The notes under the pieces were generated by a model that worked only from the letters and a program-made list of their open reading frames with translations, did no database searches and had not been told where the DNA came from. The position numbers were made by a program, and so were the translations under genes. A DNA stretch of 64,000 nt from Alteromonas sp. LOR (lineage in GTDB: Bacteria > Pseudomonadota > Gammaproteobacteria > Enterobacterales > Alteromonadaceae), in assembly GCF_000753865.1 (NCBI RefSeq), contig NZ_JQFW01000022.1:80731-144730 (forward strand). The letters are read 5' to 3'. Positions 1 through 9,251 of this stretch are shown here, piece by piece (the first letter of the stretch is position 1; each line of letters starts with the position of its first letter).

Positions 1-2
1 CC

Positions 3-83
3 GCGGTATTAGATACTGCGTTGCGAAGTGCATTGAATCGACAAACTGGTGAATTACTCATAGGACATACCTTATTTTTATAA
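3..83 (+). CDS. 3' end of an unidentified gene cut by the window edge
   Basis: Reading from base 3, 26 sense codons run without interruption to a TAA at 81-83. The peptide is AVLDTALRSALNRQTGELLI followed by GHTLFL. Its composition looks like a real amphipathic protein end and not random translation. The family cannot be told from so short a fragment. The alternative is a chance open frame. Confidence 0.3.
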   Translation, partial: AVLDTALRSALNRQTGELLIGHTLFL

Positions 84-108
84 AACCATTTAACTGTTTA
101 AGTGTACA

Positions 109-128
109 GTGTGTATGTATATACAGTA
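109..128 (-). promoter_or_regulatory. LexA-like (SOS) box
   Basis: On the minus strand the site reads TACTGTATATACATACACAC. It agrees at 16 of 20 positions with the remembered gammaproteobacterial LexA consensus TACTGTATATATATACAGTA. One half (TACTGTATAT) is perfect and the other has lost the CAG. It lies between the truncated gene at the left edge and the tandem repeats at 256-527. There is no well-defined SOS gene close by, so function is uncertain. Confidence 0.35.
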
Positions 129-222
129 GTTGTGATGAATCCCTTTTGCAAGCAGTAGATTGTGTTTTTTTCGAACAACTGCGAGAAATCTATCTAAGTG
201 CTTTTAAATAAAAGGAATTTTT

Positions 223-387
223 ATTACGCCGCAAAATTTGAATCTGGTACTGTTTGCAGGTGCAGGTGCAGGTGCAGGTGCAGGTATTAGTACAGGTGTT
301 AGTACAAGTTTCAGTACAGGCGTCAGTACAAGTAAAAAACTAGAGATAAGAAATACCCGATATTTCTTGTGTGTACTTTTAAAGTAA
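223..387 (+). other. Short repeat-encoded open frame without a normal start codon
   Basis: The frame is open from 208 to a TAA at 385-387. The two tandem repeats in it translate as five Ala-Gly dipeptides followed by ISTG-VSTS-FSTG-VSTS, then a basic tail KKLEIRNTRY. A purine-rich AAAGGA at 210-215 is seven bases before an ATT at 223. The only other possible starts are ATT or TTG (238); there is no ATG or GTG. It may be a non-coding repeat or a rare-start microprotein. No function is proposed. Confidence 0.15.
256..333. repeat. Tandem hexamer and 12-mer repeats
   Basis: Five exact copies of GCAGGT occupy 256-285. They are followed directly by four related 12-mers at 286, 298, 310 and 322 of the pattern NTYAGTACARGY. 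The 12-mers alternate between ACAGG and ACAAG versions (units 1 and 3, then 2 and 4), so the higher-order period is 24 bp. Unit lengths are multiples of three, so a reading frame is kept through the array. Confidence 0.85.
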
Positions 388-442
388 CCACGGGCTTTTT
401 AGAAATTGGGCTGCACGTTTATTGATAACCTCACATACATTT

Positions 443-527
443 GGCAGTGAGGTTAAGGCAAAGTGCTCGGGCAGTGAGTTTGAGGCAGTGAGTTTAAGGC
501 AAAGTGATAAGGCAGTGAGGACAAAGC
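443..527. repeat. Imperfect GGCAGTGAG direct repeats
   Basis: The core GGCAGTGAG occurs at 443, 470, 484 and 511. Three of the four copies run on into TTAAGGCAAAGTG or a shortened form of it. The array stops about 20 bases before the start codon of the gene at 548, so it lies in that gene's leader region. It is unrelated in sequence to the hexamer array upstream. Confidence 0.75.
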
Positions 528-547
528 AATTATAAAAAGAGAGCATA

Positions 548-979
548 ATGAACTTCTTTGTTAATCTTGGTTATGCGGGCATGTTTGTCAGTGCATTTTT
601 GGCTGCCACAATATTGCCCTTCAGTTCAGAAATAGTTATTACAGCACTGTATAGCAATGGACTCTCTGGTTGGGGTTTATTGTTAGTGGCGTCCAGTGGA
701 AATATTCTAGGTGCTCTGGTGAACTACGCACTGGGTTTTAAATACGGCAGGGTGGTCGCTACAAAGCTTTTAAGAATAGGCGAAAAAGCGTTTCTCCGCG
801 CTTCTCACTTTTTTACCCGTTGGGGAAAGTGGAGCCTGCTTTTGTGTTGGGTGCCAATTATTGGCGACCCAATCACGCTAGTAGCAGGAGTGCTTCGCAG
901 TAATTTTTGGTTTTTCCTTTGTGTTGTTACTATGGCGAAAACCGCTCGCTATTCACTGCTACTATTCATACTGTCATAA
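548..979 (+). CDS. YqaA/DedA-like (SNARE-associated type) membrane protein
   Basis: This 143-residue integral inner-membrane protein has four or five hydrophobic segments (about 5-30, 38-62, 90-115, 120-142). The pattern ILPFSSEIV...SGNILGALVNYALGFKYG...FFTRWGKWSLLLCWVPIIGDPITLVAGVLR is typical of YqaA-type members of the DedA superfamily. The proline-rich re-entrant motif and the GNxLG...G-(Y/R)-G motif are both present. These proteins are thought to act in membrane homeostasis or lipid transport, but the substrate is not known for YqaA. A GAGAG ribosome-binding sequence precedes the ATG. The repeat array at 443-527 lies just upstream. Confidence 0.8.
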   Translation: MNFFVNLGYAGMFVSAFLAATILPFSSEIVITALYSNGLSGWGLLLVASSGNILGALVNYALGFKYGRVVATKLLRIGEKAFLRASHFFTRWGKWSLLLCWVPIIGDPITLVAGVLRSNFWFFLCVVTMAKTARYSLLLFILS

Positions 980-1024
980 ATCGTTCAATGCGCTATTGAA
1001 GAATCATACGCTGAAAGTAAATAA

Positions 1025-1705
1025 TTAAGGGTATTGAGGGCTACTTGCTTTAGCCGCTGATTTTTTTGCCTGATTACGACTTCTTTTCTTTCTATATGTC
1101 ATTAGCCACTGTTTTGCTCTTGGTGCTAAGAGGATGATTCCCGCTAACCAATACCAAATGGGCTCTTGCCAAAAGGTTTTTTGTGACCAGCTAAAGTGCA
1201 AAAGAGTCAGTGGTAATATGAGGTAAATTGCATTGTGCAGCTGCTGCCAACGCTTCCCCATTTTTCTTTGTATTACCTTAAAAGAAGTCGCAGTAAGAGC
1301 TAATAGTAGCAATAACGCCACCATGCCAACCACAATGTAAGGGCGACTAACGAGTTCACTTAGCACTAGCGCCATATCAAGTTGAAGCTCAAACAAAACG
1401 TAGGTACTCAAATGAGCCAATGCGTAGACGAACACATACACACCAAGCATTCTTCTGAACTGAATGGGAGCTGGGCTACGCATTTGCTTAGCCATTGGAC
1501 TGAGCAATAGGGTAATGAATAAAAGATGAATTGCCCAGATGCCGGTCTCGTTTAAGAGTGTATCCACTGGGTCCGGCCCTAGCGTGTCGGTAATTCCAGC
1601 GTAGAACAGCCACACTAAGTAACCGAGAGCGACTACGTGAATGACTGATTTAATTGAACGTCTGAGCCATGGAGACAGGCGCAGGGGAGCTTTCCTAGGT
1701 GCCAT
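1025..1705 (-). CDS. msrQ: MsrQ, heme-binding membrane subunit of periplasmic methionine sulfoxide reductase
   Basis: This 226-residue, six-helix inner-membrane protein of the ferric-reductase-like (YedZ) family passes electrons to MsrP. Conserved histidines in the membrane segments are seen in WAIHLLF, ALAHLSTY, QQLHNAIY and LLHFSW. The start ATG is one base from the msrP stop codon, as expected for the msrPQ operon. The C-terminus is a long lysine/arginine-rich tail (KKRSRNQAKK), which probably stays in the cytoplasm. Confidence 0.93.
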   Translation of the reverse strand: MAPRKAPLRLSPWLRRSIKSVIHVVALGYLVWLFYAGITDTLGPDPVDTLLNETGIWAIHLLFITLLLSPMAKQMRSPAPIQFRRMLGVYVFVYALAHLSTYVLFELQLDMALVLSELVSRPYIVVGMVALLLLLALTATSFKVIQRKMGKRWQQLHNAIYLILPLTLLHFSWSQKTFWQEPIWYWLAGIILLAPRAKQWLMTYRKKRSRNQAKKSAAKASSPQYP

Positions 1706-1706
1706 A

Positions 1707-2714
1707 TTAGTAAAACTTTGCCAAGTTCATATCCGAATAAAGAGGAGCCACTTCTGAATACCCATTGAACAGCTGCGTTTCTATTCGGTTTCGAGATAAA
1801 AGACCACCAGAGGTAATTCGACGTTCGCTGGCCTGACTCCAACGAGGATGAGAGACCTTAGGATTCACGTTGGCATAAAAACCGTATTCATTTGAGGCAA
1901 GTCGATTCCACGTCGTTGGGGGTTGTTTATCTGTCAAACGGATACGCACCACAGACTTGATACTTTTAAACCCATACTTCCAAGGTACAACCAACCGAAT
2001 GGGGGCTCCGTTTTGTGGGGGCAGGGTTTTCCCGTATAATCCAACCGACATCAGCGTTAATGGATGCATAGCCTCATCTAAGCGTAAGCCCTCAACATAG
2101 GGGTACTCAATACCTCCACCCAAAAATCGATTACTTTGCCCTGGCATTTGTTCTGGTTCATACAGGGTCTCAAATGCCACGTACTTTGCTGACATTAATG
2201 GATCGGCTTGTTTGATAAGTGCTGCTAATTCAAACCCTATCCAAGGCACCACCATCGACCACGCTTCAACACAGCGCAAACGATAAATGCGCTCTTGCAG
2301 TGGAAAGCGCTTTGTCAGTGAGTCATGGTCGAGAACTAATGGCTTTTTAACTAAACCATCTATTTTCAATGTCCATGGGTCGGTTTTAAATTCACTGGCG
2401 TTTTCTGCTGGCGCATCTTTTGATGTGCCAAACTCATAAAAATTATTGTACGACGTGACTTTCTTTTCTGGGGTTCGAGTCTCATTAATTTGATACTGAC
2501 TAGGTTTGGTAAAATCCAGCGGCTTACTTTGAAAGGTTGCTTTCTCTTTCTCGTCTTCCCAAAACCAATCAGCCGCACTTGCAGATTGTGCAAGTAGCGT
2601 TGACGCGCCGACAAACCCAAGAGACTTAAGCAATGATCTCCGGTTCATATAAACACTTTCATCGGTAACATGATTGTCGGTTAGCCTTACTGAAGGCTTA
2701 AAAGGTTTAGACAT
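1707..2714 (-). CDS. msrP: MsrP, Tat-exported molybdopterin methionine sulfoxide reductase subunit
   Basis: MsrP (YedY) repairs oxidised methionines in periplasmic proteins using a molybdenum cofactor. A twin-arginine signal ([11 protein letters not shown] near residues 24-34) ends in AQSASA. The molybdenum-ligand cysteine is in [11 protein letters not shown] near residue 148, followed by GFELAALI. The 335-residue length is normal for the family. It is the first gene of an operon with msrQ. Reductant comes from the quinone pool through MsrQ. Confidence 0.95.
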   Translation of the reverse strand: MSKPFKPSVRLTDNHVTDESVYMNRRSLLKSLGFVGASTLLAQSASAADWFWEDEKEKATFQSKPLDFTKPSQYQINETRTPEKKVTSYNNFYEFGTSKDAPAENASEFKTDPWTLKIDGLVKKPLVLDHDSLTKRFPLQERIYRLRCVEAWSMVVPWIGFELAALIKQADPLMSAKYVAFETLYEPEQMPGQSNRFLGGGIEYPYVEGLRLDEAMHPLTLMSVGLYGKTLPPQNGAPIRLVVPWKYGFKSIKSVVRIRLTDKQPPTTWNRLASNEYGFYANVNPKVSHPRWSQASERRITSGGLLSRNRIETQLFNGYSEVAPLYSDMNLAKFY

Positions 2715-3106
2715 ACTTACACCATAATTATTGAGCGCGCTTAGATATTAAAAACTGAAAAGCAGCTAACGTCGACTGCGCGCGGAGGCACCAAGGTTAC
2801 ATTACTTACGTGAAGACAAGGCTTTAGGATTGCACCTGTATTAAATGCCTTGTATTACAAGCCTAGTTTTACACGCGTTTTATTACATGAAATTACACAC
2901 GCGAATTTTATAAAAAGTCACTACAGATTTAACACGTATAAAATAAGACCCATTTAATAAGAATAAAATTTCATGAATTAAAAAGAACACGCCCTAAATA
3001 AACCCACAATGCTTTTTTATGCATAGTAATCAATAGCTTTAGCTTGTTCTGAAAATGAAAAGCGCGTAACTTGAATGATTTACATATTTAAATAACAAGT
3101 ATAAAA
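2715..3106. promoter_or_regulatory. Divergent promoter region between msrP and the RDD gene
   Basis: These 392 bases are strongly AT-rich and hold no open frame of note. They must contain the outward promoters for msrPQ (left) and the RDD protein (right). I could not identify a convincing regulator site or an RNA gene in them. Confidence 0.5.
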
Positions 3107-4165
3107 ATGAAAGCCAACGAAATAGAGCAATTAGCGCTGTCTGGCTCAGAAACCAGAAATGTTATAACCCCGTATGCCTTTAAAGTTGACCAGGCGCTAT
3201 TAGGCATTCCTTTGGCTCCACCTATTAAACGCGCAATGGCAATGATCATTGATGTCATTCTAATATTTATGGCTGCAAAGCTTAGCGCAACGTTAATTGC
3301 CTTTGTCGCTGCTATGGCTTTTTATAAAGGCACAGCACAACAATACCTTCCTAAAATGTCGTCGTTTTGGCGCAGAGCCCTTAAGCTTTTTGCAGCAGGC
3401 TTTTTATTTGTAAGCTCGCTAACGGTACTCTCGTTAGCCATAGACTTCTTTGAAGACGACAGCACTCTGCAAGGAATACAAATAAACAAAGCAGAACAAA
3501 AAGATGAGTTAAGTGAGCATGATAAATCAATAATTCGCACATATTTAGCGCAAACAGACGATGATAAAAATTGCGATGATATTTGCCAAAGTGCTGCTAG
3601 CGCTAATTTAGTTGCTCAATTGCCTGAACTTGCTGAAATTGAAGACACTGGAAATAGTCAAGCTGCTCGAGCGCTATTGCACTTAATGGTTATAGCTGAT
3701 GATGAACCTATGGCAGCAGATGATGTTGAAAATGTAGATTCAGCGCCAGAGAGTATTACGGGCCAAGATAGAAACGAAAATACAAACGAAAACAATACAA
3801 CACCTGTAACCAGTATCTTGCAGTGGGGCAAAGGTATTATACAAGACCTAGGTTTAGGTTTTGGTTGGGCTGCTGTTTACTTTACCTTGTTCTCGTTACT
3901 TTGGCGCGGGCAAACTCCAGGTAAAAAAGTGTGTAATATTCGCGTGGTTTCACTAAGCGGTGAGCCACTGGGCATGCTTGATTGCTTTGGCCGCTACGGC
4001 GGTTACGGAGCAGGTTTTGCGACAGGGTTATTAGGCTTTTTACAGGTTTACTGGGATCCAAACAGACAGGCTATTCAGGATAAAATATCAGCCACCGTGG
4101 TTATTCAGGGGAGTGTGAACCAAGTTGTGAATGCAACAACTGTTGCGGATGCGGTTAACGATTAG
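3107..4165 (+). CDS. RDD-family membrane protein
   Basis: This 352-residue protein has hydrophobic segments near residues 40-73, 95-115 and 245-265. The RDD signature is split. KRAMAMIIDVIL near residues 41-52 holds the Arg and Asp of the first helix. GQTPGKKVCNIRVVSLSGEPLG, then RYGGYG and DPNRQAIQDKISATVVI, form the C-terminal part. Between the two hydrophobic blocks is a long acidic hydrophilic insert (residues about 118-235), larger than in most family members. RDD proteins have been linked to ion transport, but the role here is unknown. It stands alone and ends 41 bases before the convergent dgt gene. Confidence 0.8.
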   Translation: MKANEIEQLALSGSETRNVITPYAFKVDQALLGIPLAPPIKRAMAMIIDVILIFMAAKLSATLIAFVAAMAFYKGTAQQYLPKMSSFWRRALKLFAAGFLFVSSLTVLSLAIDFFEDDSTLQGIQINKAEQKDELSEHDKSIIRTYLAQTDDDKNCDDICQSAASANLVAQLPELAEIEDTGNSQAARALLHLMVIADDEPMAADDVENVDSAPESITGQDRNENTNENNTTPVTSILQWGKGIIQDLGLGFGWAAVYFTLFSLLWRGQTPGKKVCNIRVVSLSGEPLGMLDCFGRYGGYGAGFATGLLGFLQVYWDPNRQAIQDKISATVVIQGSVNQVVNATTVADAVND

Positions 4166-4206
4166 CTTTGACAACTTAACCTAATAATCTTGTTCTACAC
4201 CTAGCG

Positions 4207-5550
4207 CTAGATATGGAAGCTGTCTTGAATACCGCCTTGTTTAGGGGAAAATATACTGCTGTAAAGGCGAGATGCAAATTCGTCGGTCATACCTGATATA
4301 TAGTCGGCGATCACACGCATTCCGTTTCCCGCTTCCTCTGCTTTACGCCAGCGCTCTTGTGTGTTCTCTGGCAGCAAGCGGGCAGGATCTGAGGCAAAGG
4401 CTTCAAAGAGCTCCATCACCACCAATTGCCCTTTATATTCTAACAGCTGAACATCAGGCCGACGTATTACCTTTCTAAACACAAATCGCTTAAATAGCGC
4501 CAATGCTTCGCCAAAGCCTTGGGGCATGGTGGCATTAAAAGCTAATAGCGGATGAGAAAAGCCGTCTACCTTTTGAATTTCGATAGCAGTGATAAAGCTG
4601 TTTACCAGCGCGCCAATAGCATTTTTACGCTCGTGGTGGGCGTGACTAAACAATTTTGCGGTCAGCGATTCGATATTATCTGAAAGCCATGGAATAGACA
4701 GAGCTTTTAATGGGTTCGTCACATCTTCTATGAAATGCGTTTTTTGCACCATATCCATGACAATGGCATCTTCTAAATCGTGGATGCCGTAGGCAATATC
4801 ATCGGCCAGCTCCATAATAGAACAATCAAATGACTTGAAGCAGGTTTTACTGTGAGCGCTTGTTCTGCCAGTAAATCGCATAAACAACTGTTTATCGTCA
4901 TTGTTTAGCGGAGCAAGTAGCCAATCGAACAAGGGCTTATCACATTGGAATAACCCTTTAGGCGGGTGCCAATCATCGGCTTTAACTTGGCGCAATGATT
5001 GGGGCCGAGCGCCAGCAGCCTCTTTAGTATGCAGTGTATTTATGAAGTTGGGATATTTGACTAACCCTAAAATACTGCGTCGGCATAAATTCATGCCATG
5101 GTCGGCCGTGTACGGCTCCAACTGAGTAACAATACGAAACGTTTGCCCGTTACCCTCGAAACCACCGTGCTCATGCATCATATAGTTGAGCGCAATTTCT
5201 CCACCATGACCAAAAGGAGGGTGGCCAATGTCATGAGCTAAACAGATGGTTTCAATTAAGGTTGGGTCGAGCACTAAGTCTTTGGCTATATCGGGAAATT
5301 TGTTCCAAAGCTGCGCGGTGATCCCCGTACCTATTTGAGCGGCCTCTAGCGAGTGCGTTAGTCGAGTTCGGTAAAAATCACTTAAACCAACGCCCAATAC
5401 TTGTGTTTTTGCTTGAAGCCGTCGAAAAGCGGCGCTGTGGAGTACTCTTGCTTTATCTCTTTGGTAAGGATTTCTGTGATCGCCGTCTCTCGATTCGCTG
5501 CGAGGAAGGCGACGCTCGTGTAAATCTAATTCCCATTGAGATATCGTCAC
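4207..5550 (-). CDS. dgt: dGTP triphosphohydrolase-like HD-domain dNTPase
   Basis: This 447-residue HD-superfamily enzyme of the Dgt type removes triphosphate from dNTPs. Metal-binding motifs are visible in order: [12 protein letters not shown] (H), [16 protein letters not shown] (HD), and [17 protein letters not shown] (D). The start is GTG at 5550 with AAGGAG eight bases upstream. It is the third gene after alaA and yfbR, 19 bases from the yfbR stop. Two nucleotide-hydrolysing HD enzymes are therefore co-transcribed. Dgt-type proteins serve both in dNTP pool control and, in some bacteria, in phage restriction. Confidence 0.9.
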   Translation of the reverse strand: MTISQWELDLHERRLPRSESRDGDHRNPYQRDKARVLHSAAFRRLQAKTQVLGVGLSDFYRTRLTHSLEAAQIGTGITAQLWNKFPDIAKDLVLDPTLIETICLAHDIGHPPFGHGGEIALNYMMHEHGGFEGNGQTFRIVTQLEPYTADHGMNLCRRSILGLVKYPNFINTLHTKEAAGARPQSLRQVKADDWHPPKGLFQCDKPLFDWLLAPLNNDDKQLFMRFTGRTSAHSKTCFKSFDCSIMELADDIAYGIHDLEDAIVMDMVQKTHFIEDVTNPLKALSIPWLSDNIESLTAKLFSHAHHERKNAIGALVNSFITAIEIQKVDGFSHPLLAFNATMPQGFGEALALFKRFVFRKVIRRPDVQLLEYKGQLVVMELFEAFASDPARLLPENTQERWRKAEEAGNGMRVIADYISGMTDEFASRLYSSIFSPKQGGIQDSFHI

Positions 5551-5569
5551 AGTAACTCCTTTTTGAATG

Positions 5570-6169
5570 TTACATTTCGTCTTGGGTTATTTCATCAAGA
5601 CTCAACGAAAAGCTCGGTACATATTGAGTGAGAAAATAATCCACTTCTTCAGAGTGATACTCTTTCAATATCTTATCCAAGCGTTTCTTTGCTAGCGTGA
5701 ACTCGCGATTTCCAGCGGCAATTTCTTCTAACGTTTTTAGATAAGCACACAGCACATCCGCTGCTTTCACAATGAAAGCATCTTCTGGGTTATGGTTTTG
5801 TGAATCTATCAGCGCGGCATAGTCATCGCGAAAGGATTCAGGCGCCATTTCAATGAGCTTATTTTCCGCTATCTTTTCTATCTTTTTATATTCTTCTTTT
5901 ATCGCCGGGTTGAAGTACTTAACCGGCGTGGGAAGGTCACCAGTCAACACCTCAGATACGTCATGAAACATGGCCATTGTGGCTATACGCTCTGGATTAA
6001 CGGTGCCACCGAAAAATTTATTTTTGATAAGCGCAAGGGCATGAGCAACCATTGCCACCTGTAAGCTGTGTTCCTGCACATTTTCGGTACGCACATTGTG
6101 CATCAGTGGCCAGCGATTAATTAACTTAAGCCGAGATAAGTGAGCGAAGAAATGACTTCTATCTGACAT
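5570..6169 (-). CDS. yfbR: YfbR-type 5'-deoxynucleotidase
   Basis: This HD-domain phosphohydrolase removes phosphate from deoxynucleoside 5'-monophosphates. Motifs: [21 protein letters not shown] (first His), [20 protein letters not shown] (HD and the catalytic Glu/Asp), and [15 protein letters not shown] (last Asp). The start [11 protein letters not shown] at 6169 is chosen because GGGAGC precedes it and the family begins there. A longer upstream frame would run into alaA. With this start, one base separates it from the alaA stop. Its product fits with Dgt downstream in deoxynucleotide turnover. Confidence 0.92.
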   Translation of the reverse strand: MSDRSHFFAHLSRLKLINRWPLMHNVRTENVQEHSLQVAMVAHALALIKNKFFGGTVNPERIATMAMFHDVSEVLTGDLPTPVKYFNPAIKEEYKKIEKIAENKLIEMAPESFRDDYAALIDSQNHNPEDAFIVKAADVLCAYLKTLEEIAAGNREFTLAKKRLDKILKEYHSEEVDYFLTQYVPSFSLSLDEITQDEM

Positions 6170-6170
6170 A

Positions 6171-7391
6171 TTAAGCTCCCTGCTTATAGGTTCTAAAGAA
6201 ATTTCCAATTCTATGCAGGGCAGGCACTAAAACGTCACTGTGAGGTAAAAATACCAAGCGGAAGTAAATGCCACTATTAAGGTTGAATGCTTTGCCATGT
6301 ACCAGCAGAATTTTTTCCGAGCTAAGCAAGTCTAAAATCATTTGCTCATCGTTGTGAATGTTGAATTTTTTCTCGTCCACTCGGGCAAAGCAGTACATAG
6401 CGCCTTTAGGTTTAACGCAGTGTATGCCATCGATGCCGTTTAGCATGTCAGTAGTCACATCTCGCTGAATACGCAGCCTTCCGTTTTCGTTTACCAAGTC
6501 GTCAATACTTTGGTATCCGCCAAGTGCAGTTTGAATAGCGCTTTGACAAGGTACGTTTGCGCACATTCTCATTGAAGAGAGAATGTTGAGCCCTTCAATA
6601 TAATCTGAGGCTAGTCGCTTATTACCACTAACCAATAGCCAGCCAGCACGAAATCCGGCAACACGGTAGTTCTTACTTAAACCACTAAAAGTAACAAAAA
6701 ACACGTCATCGGCTAGCGATGCAATGCTGGTGTGTTTCGCATCGTCATAAAGAATTTTATCGTAAATTTCATCACTGAATACAACAAGTCCATGTTGCCG
6801 CGCTAATTCAACAATGTCTTGAAGTAGCGCTTCATCATACACAGCCCCCGTGGGGTTATTCGGGTTAATCAGAACAATTGCACGGGTTTTGCTGGTGATC
6901 TTGCTTTTAATATCATCAAGGTCAGGAAACCAATCGGCCTGTTCATCGCAATGATAATGAACCGGAGAGCCTGACGATAGACTTACCGCTGCTGTCCACA
7001 GTGGATAGTCAGGGCTTGGAATAAGCACTTCGTCACCATGATTAAGCAGTGCTTGCATCGCCATCATGATGAGTTCGCTGACCCCGTTACCAATATAAAC
7101 ATCGTCAACGCGAATATCTTTGATATTTCGCTGTTGATAGTACTGCATAACTGCTACACGCGCCGCGTAAATTCCCGTTGAGTCTGAATACCCTTGGGAA
7201 GTCGGCAGATTATGAATAACGTCTTTCACTATGTCGTCGGGGGCTTCAAAGCCAAACGGGGCAGGGTTACCGATATTCAATTTCAATATGCGATGACCTT
7301 CGTCTTCCATCTTTTTAGCTTGTGCTGCTATTGGGCCTCGAATGTCATAACAAACGTTATCTAATTTATGTGAGCGAGATACAGTTTTCAT
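6171..7391 (-). CDS. alaA: AlaA-type glutamate-pyruvate aminotransferase
   Basis: This class I/II PLP-dependent aminotransferase of 406 residues makes alanine from pyruvate and glutamate. Visible features: [19 protein letters not shown] near the N-terminus, the [10 protein letters not shown] cofactor loop, [13 protein letters not shown], the PLP-lysine region [16 protein letters not shown], and the C-terminal FRLVFLP substrate arginine. It is the first gene of alaA-yfbR-dgt. The same alaA-yfbR neighbourhood is found in enterobacteria. Confidence 0.93.
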   Translation of the reverse strand: MKTVSRSHKLDNVCYDIRGPIAAQAKKMEDEGHRILKLNIGNPAPFGFEAPDDIVKDVIHNLPTSQGYSDSTGIYAARVAVMQYYQQRNIKDIRVDDVYIGNGVSELIMMAMQALLNHGDEVLIPSPDYPLWTAAVSLSSGSPVHYHCDEQADWFPDLDDIKSKITSKTRAIVLINPNNPTGAVYDEALLQDIVELARQHGLVVFSDEIYDKILYDDAKHTSIASLADDVFFVTFSGLSKNYRVAGFRAGWLLVSGNKRLASDYIEGLNILSSMRMCANVPCQSAIQTALGGYQSIDDLVNENGRLRIQRDVTTDMLNGIDGIHCVKPKGAMYCFARVDEKKFNIHNDEQMILDLLSSEKILLVHGKAFNLNSGIYFRLVFLPHSDVLVPALHRIGNFFRTYKQGA

Positions 7392-7672
7392 GGTCTATCT
7401 GGTTGATTTACATGCCTTGAGATTATCGCAATCCACAGTGAGATGCGACGGCAATTTAGATGAATTCAGCGAATGACGACACTTTTTATCCCTCATTGCA
7501 CAAATTGCGAACAATAATGGTGATGGCTATCCTTTTGACTATCCATTTGTCTATAAAGTTATAAAATTTATGTTAATAACTTGTGAACTTATTCATATAA
7601 GCCTATCGTAAGAATAAGGTGTTTATAAAAACACCAAGAAAAAGCAAGTTTACCATCAGAGGTGATTTTAAT

Positions 7673-8467
7673 ATGTCGCACCATTTTAAAGAAACTCCAG
7701 AAAATGCGATTACTCAAAGTGGCATTGCGCGTGTCATTCCCTGTAAAGAATTAGATGTTGGCGACCCCATAAAATGGTTGTCATTGGCGTTGCGAGACGC
7801 CATGCGAGCGCCAGGATTAACAGTTTTCTATGGTGTACTGTTCGCCGTTATTCCATGGTTCATTATGTATTTAGTTGAAATGACGGGTTGGCACTTGGTT
7901 ATTCTGCCTGCCATCGTATGCTTTATGTTGATAGGCCCGTTTTTAGCCGCAGGTCTTTACGATGTAAGCTGGGAAATGGAAAAAGGTCACAAACCTACGT
8001 TAAGACATTCATTGCGAGCAATGCGAAGAAATGCATTTAATGAGTGGGGTTTTGCGCTACTCATCATGGTCATGATGATTTTTTGGCTACGTGTAGCGTC
8101 GCTAATCCATGCCCTTTATCCTCCTTATATCGATAACAATCTTGAGAGTTTACTACCGTTTCTAATGTTGGGCACCTTAGTGGGGGCGGCATTTACCATG
8201 ATCATGCTGTTTATTACTGCATTCACTCAACCAATACTCATGGAGCGCAAAGTCGATCTTGCTACCGCTGTGCTAACGAGTGTCAACGCGGTGTGGTTAA
8301 ATAAAGTTCCCATGTTGATTTGGGCGGCAATAATTTTCTCGGCCGTTGCCATAGGATTTGTCACTGGGTTTGTCGGTTTTATCATTCTAATGCCGCTTAT
8401 TGGATATGGGTCTTGGCATGCTTATATCGACGCGATAGAAACGAAAGTCGAAAGAAAATACGAGTAA
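7673..8467 (+). CDS. DUF2189 polytopic membrane protein
   Basis: This 264-residue membrane protein begins at MSHHFKETPEN; AGAGGTGA lies at good spacing before that ATG, so an in-frame extension upstream is rejected. The N-terminal IPCKELDVGDPIKWLSLALRDAMRAPGLTVFYGVLF and the later LIGPFLAAGLYDVSWEMEKGHKPTLRHSL are hallmarks of the DUF2189 family. About six transmembrane segments follow. Members often lie near respiratory genes, but no function is established. It ends at a strong terminator. Confidence 0.8.
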   Translation: MSHHFKETPENAITQSGIARVIPCKELDVGDPIKWLSLALRDAMRAPGLTVFYGVLFAVIPWFIMYLVEMTGWHLVILPAIVCFMLIGPFLAAGLYDVSWEMEKGHKPTLRHSLRAMRRNAFNEWGFALLIMVMMIFWLRVASLIHALYPPYIDNNLESLLPFLMLGTLVGAAFTMIMLFITAFTQPILMERKVDLATAVLTSVNAVWLNKVPMLIWAAIIFSAVAIGFVTGFVGFIILMPLIGYGSWHAYIDAIETKVERKYE

Positions 8468-8488
8468 AATGTAGTTTTATTACAAAAT

Positions 8489-8535
8489 AAAATGGCATTT
8501 CAGTGTGAAAAATAATCTGAAATGCCATTTTTTTT
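8489..8535 (+). terminator. Rho-independent terminator after the DUF2189 gene
   Basis: The arms AAAATGGCATTTCAG and CTGAAATGCCATTTT are complementary over 15 bases around a 13-base loop. A run of T follows. It lies 22 bases after the stop codon. Confidence 0.9.
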
Positions 8536-8826
8536 GTTAAAATTTCAGAATTGGAGGTTCAAAAAAACGTTTTTTATACTTTAGTATTAGAGTTTTTTGT
8601 TTCTCATTTCCTATTTGTAATAACAATCTGGAATATTGATTTCAATTAAATCTCTATATTTCAATTGGTTAAGCTATTAATTATGTATTAACAATTGAAT
8701 TTACTGCAAATTTACCTACCTTACACAACATTACAACAGAAAAAGTTTCAATCTTGATGCATAACTAATAGGCGCTCAGGAATGACCTGAGTGCTAAAAA
8801 CCTTTTTATGCATCGAGGAAAACATT
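8536..8826 (+). promoter_or_regulatory. Upstream region of the DUF3718 gene
   Basis: About 290 very AT-rich bases separate the terminator from the next gene and presumably hold its promoter. The motif TTTCAATT recurs near 8640-8675 with nearby AATTGAAT. I see no open frame, RNA gene or clear regulator site. Confidence 0.4.
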
Positions 8827-9147
8827 ATGAAATTGCTAAAGACCATTATTGCTACAGCAACGTTATCAATAGCATGCAGTGCAAGTGCTGCTACTTCAGA
8901 AAAAGAAGTACGCTTTGTTGGTGAAACTGAATTTGCAGGATTTTGCAAAGCCATTATCAACGACGACATCAAAACTTTCCGTTCAAATATATCACGCAAT
9001 GTAGGCCGTATTGGTGATAGCCAGCGTCAGGTACTACGATTAGTTACCTCAGACACAGGGTTAACCTGTAATGGAAGTAACCTCATTCAGTTTTCAGCTG
9101 AACGTGGCGCTGATACGGTTCACGAATACCTTACTTCACGTAGTTAG
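8827..9147 (+). CDS. Small secreted DUF3718-like protein
   Basis: This 106-residue protein has a clear signal peptide, MKLLKTIIATATLSIACSASA, cut near residue 21. The mature part EFAGFCKAIINDDIKTFRSNISRNVG...LTCNGSNLIQFSAERGADTVHEYLTSR has two cysteines that could form a disulfide. It matches the general pattern of DUF3718, a small exported family common in Alteromonadales. GAGGAAA precedes the ATG. The molecular role is unknown. Confidence 0.65.
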   Translation: MKLLKTIIATATLSIACSASAATSEKEVRFVGETEFAGFCKAIINDDIKTFRSNISRNVGRIGDSQRQVLRLVTSDTGLTCNGSNLIQFSAERGADTVHEYLTSRS

Positions 9148-9179
9148 GGTAAGCGTTGACTATGGTTAATATGAGAAGG

Positions 9180-9216
9180 CGGGTGGTGCTGTTCTTTAAA
9201 AGAACATCACACACCC
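9180..9216 (-). terminator. Bidirectional hairpin between the DUF3718 gene and the RND operon
   Basis: An interrupted stem, GGGTGGTG-TGTTCTTT against AAAGAACA-CACACCC, lies downstream of both converging transcription units. There is no long T run, so efficiency is uncertain. Confidence 0.5.
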
Positions 9217-9251
9217 AGCCAGGAAGTCATAACTGGTTAATGATGCTTGGC

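Noticed and set aside
1633..1842. Overlapping minus-strand frame within msrP/msrQ
   Set aside because: It lies fully inside two well-recognised genes in another frame and has no protein-like features.
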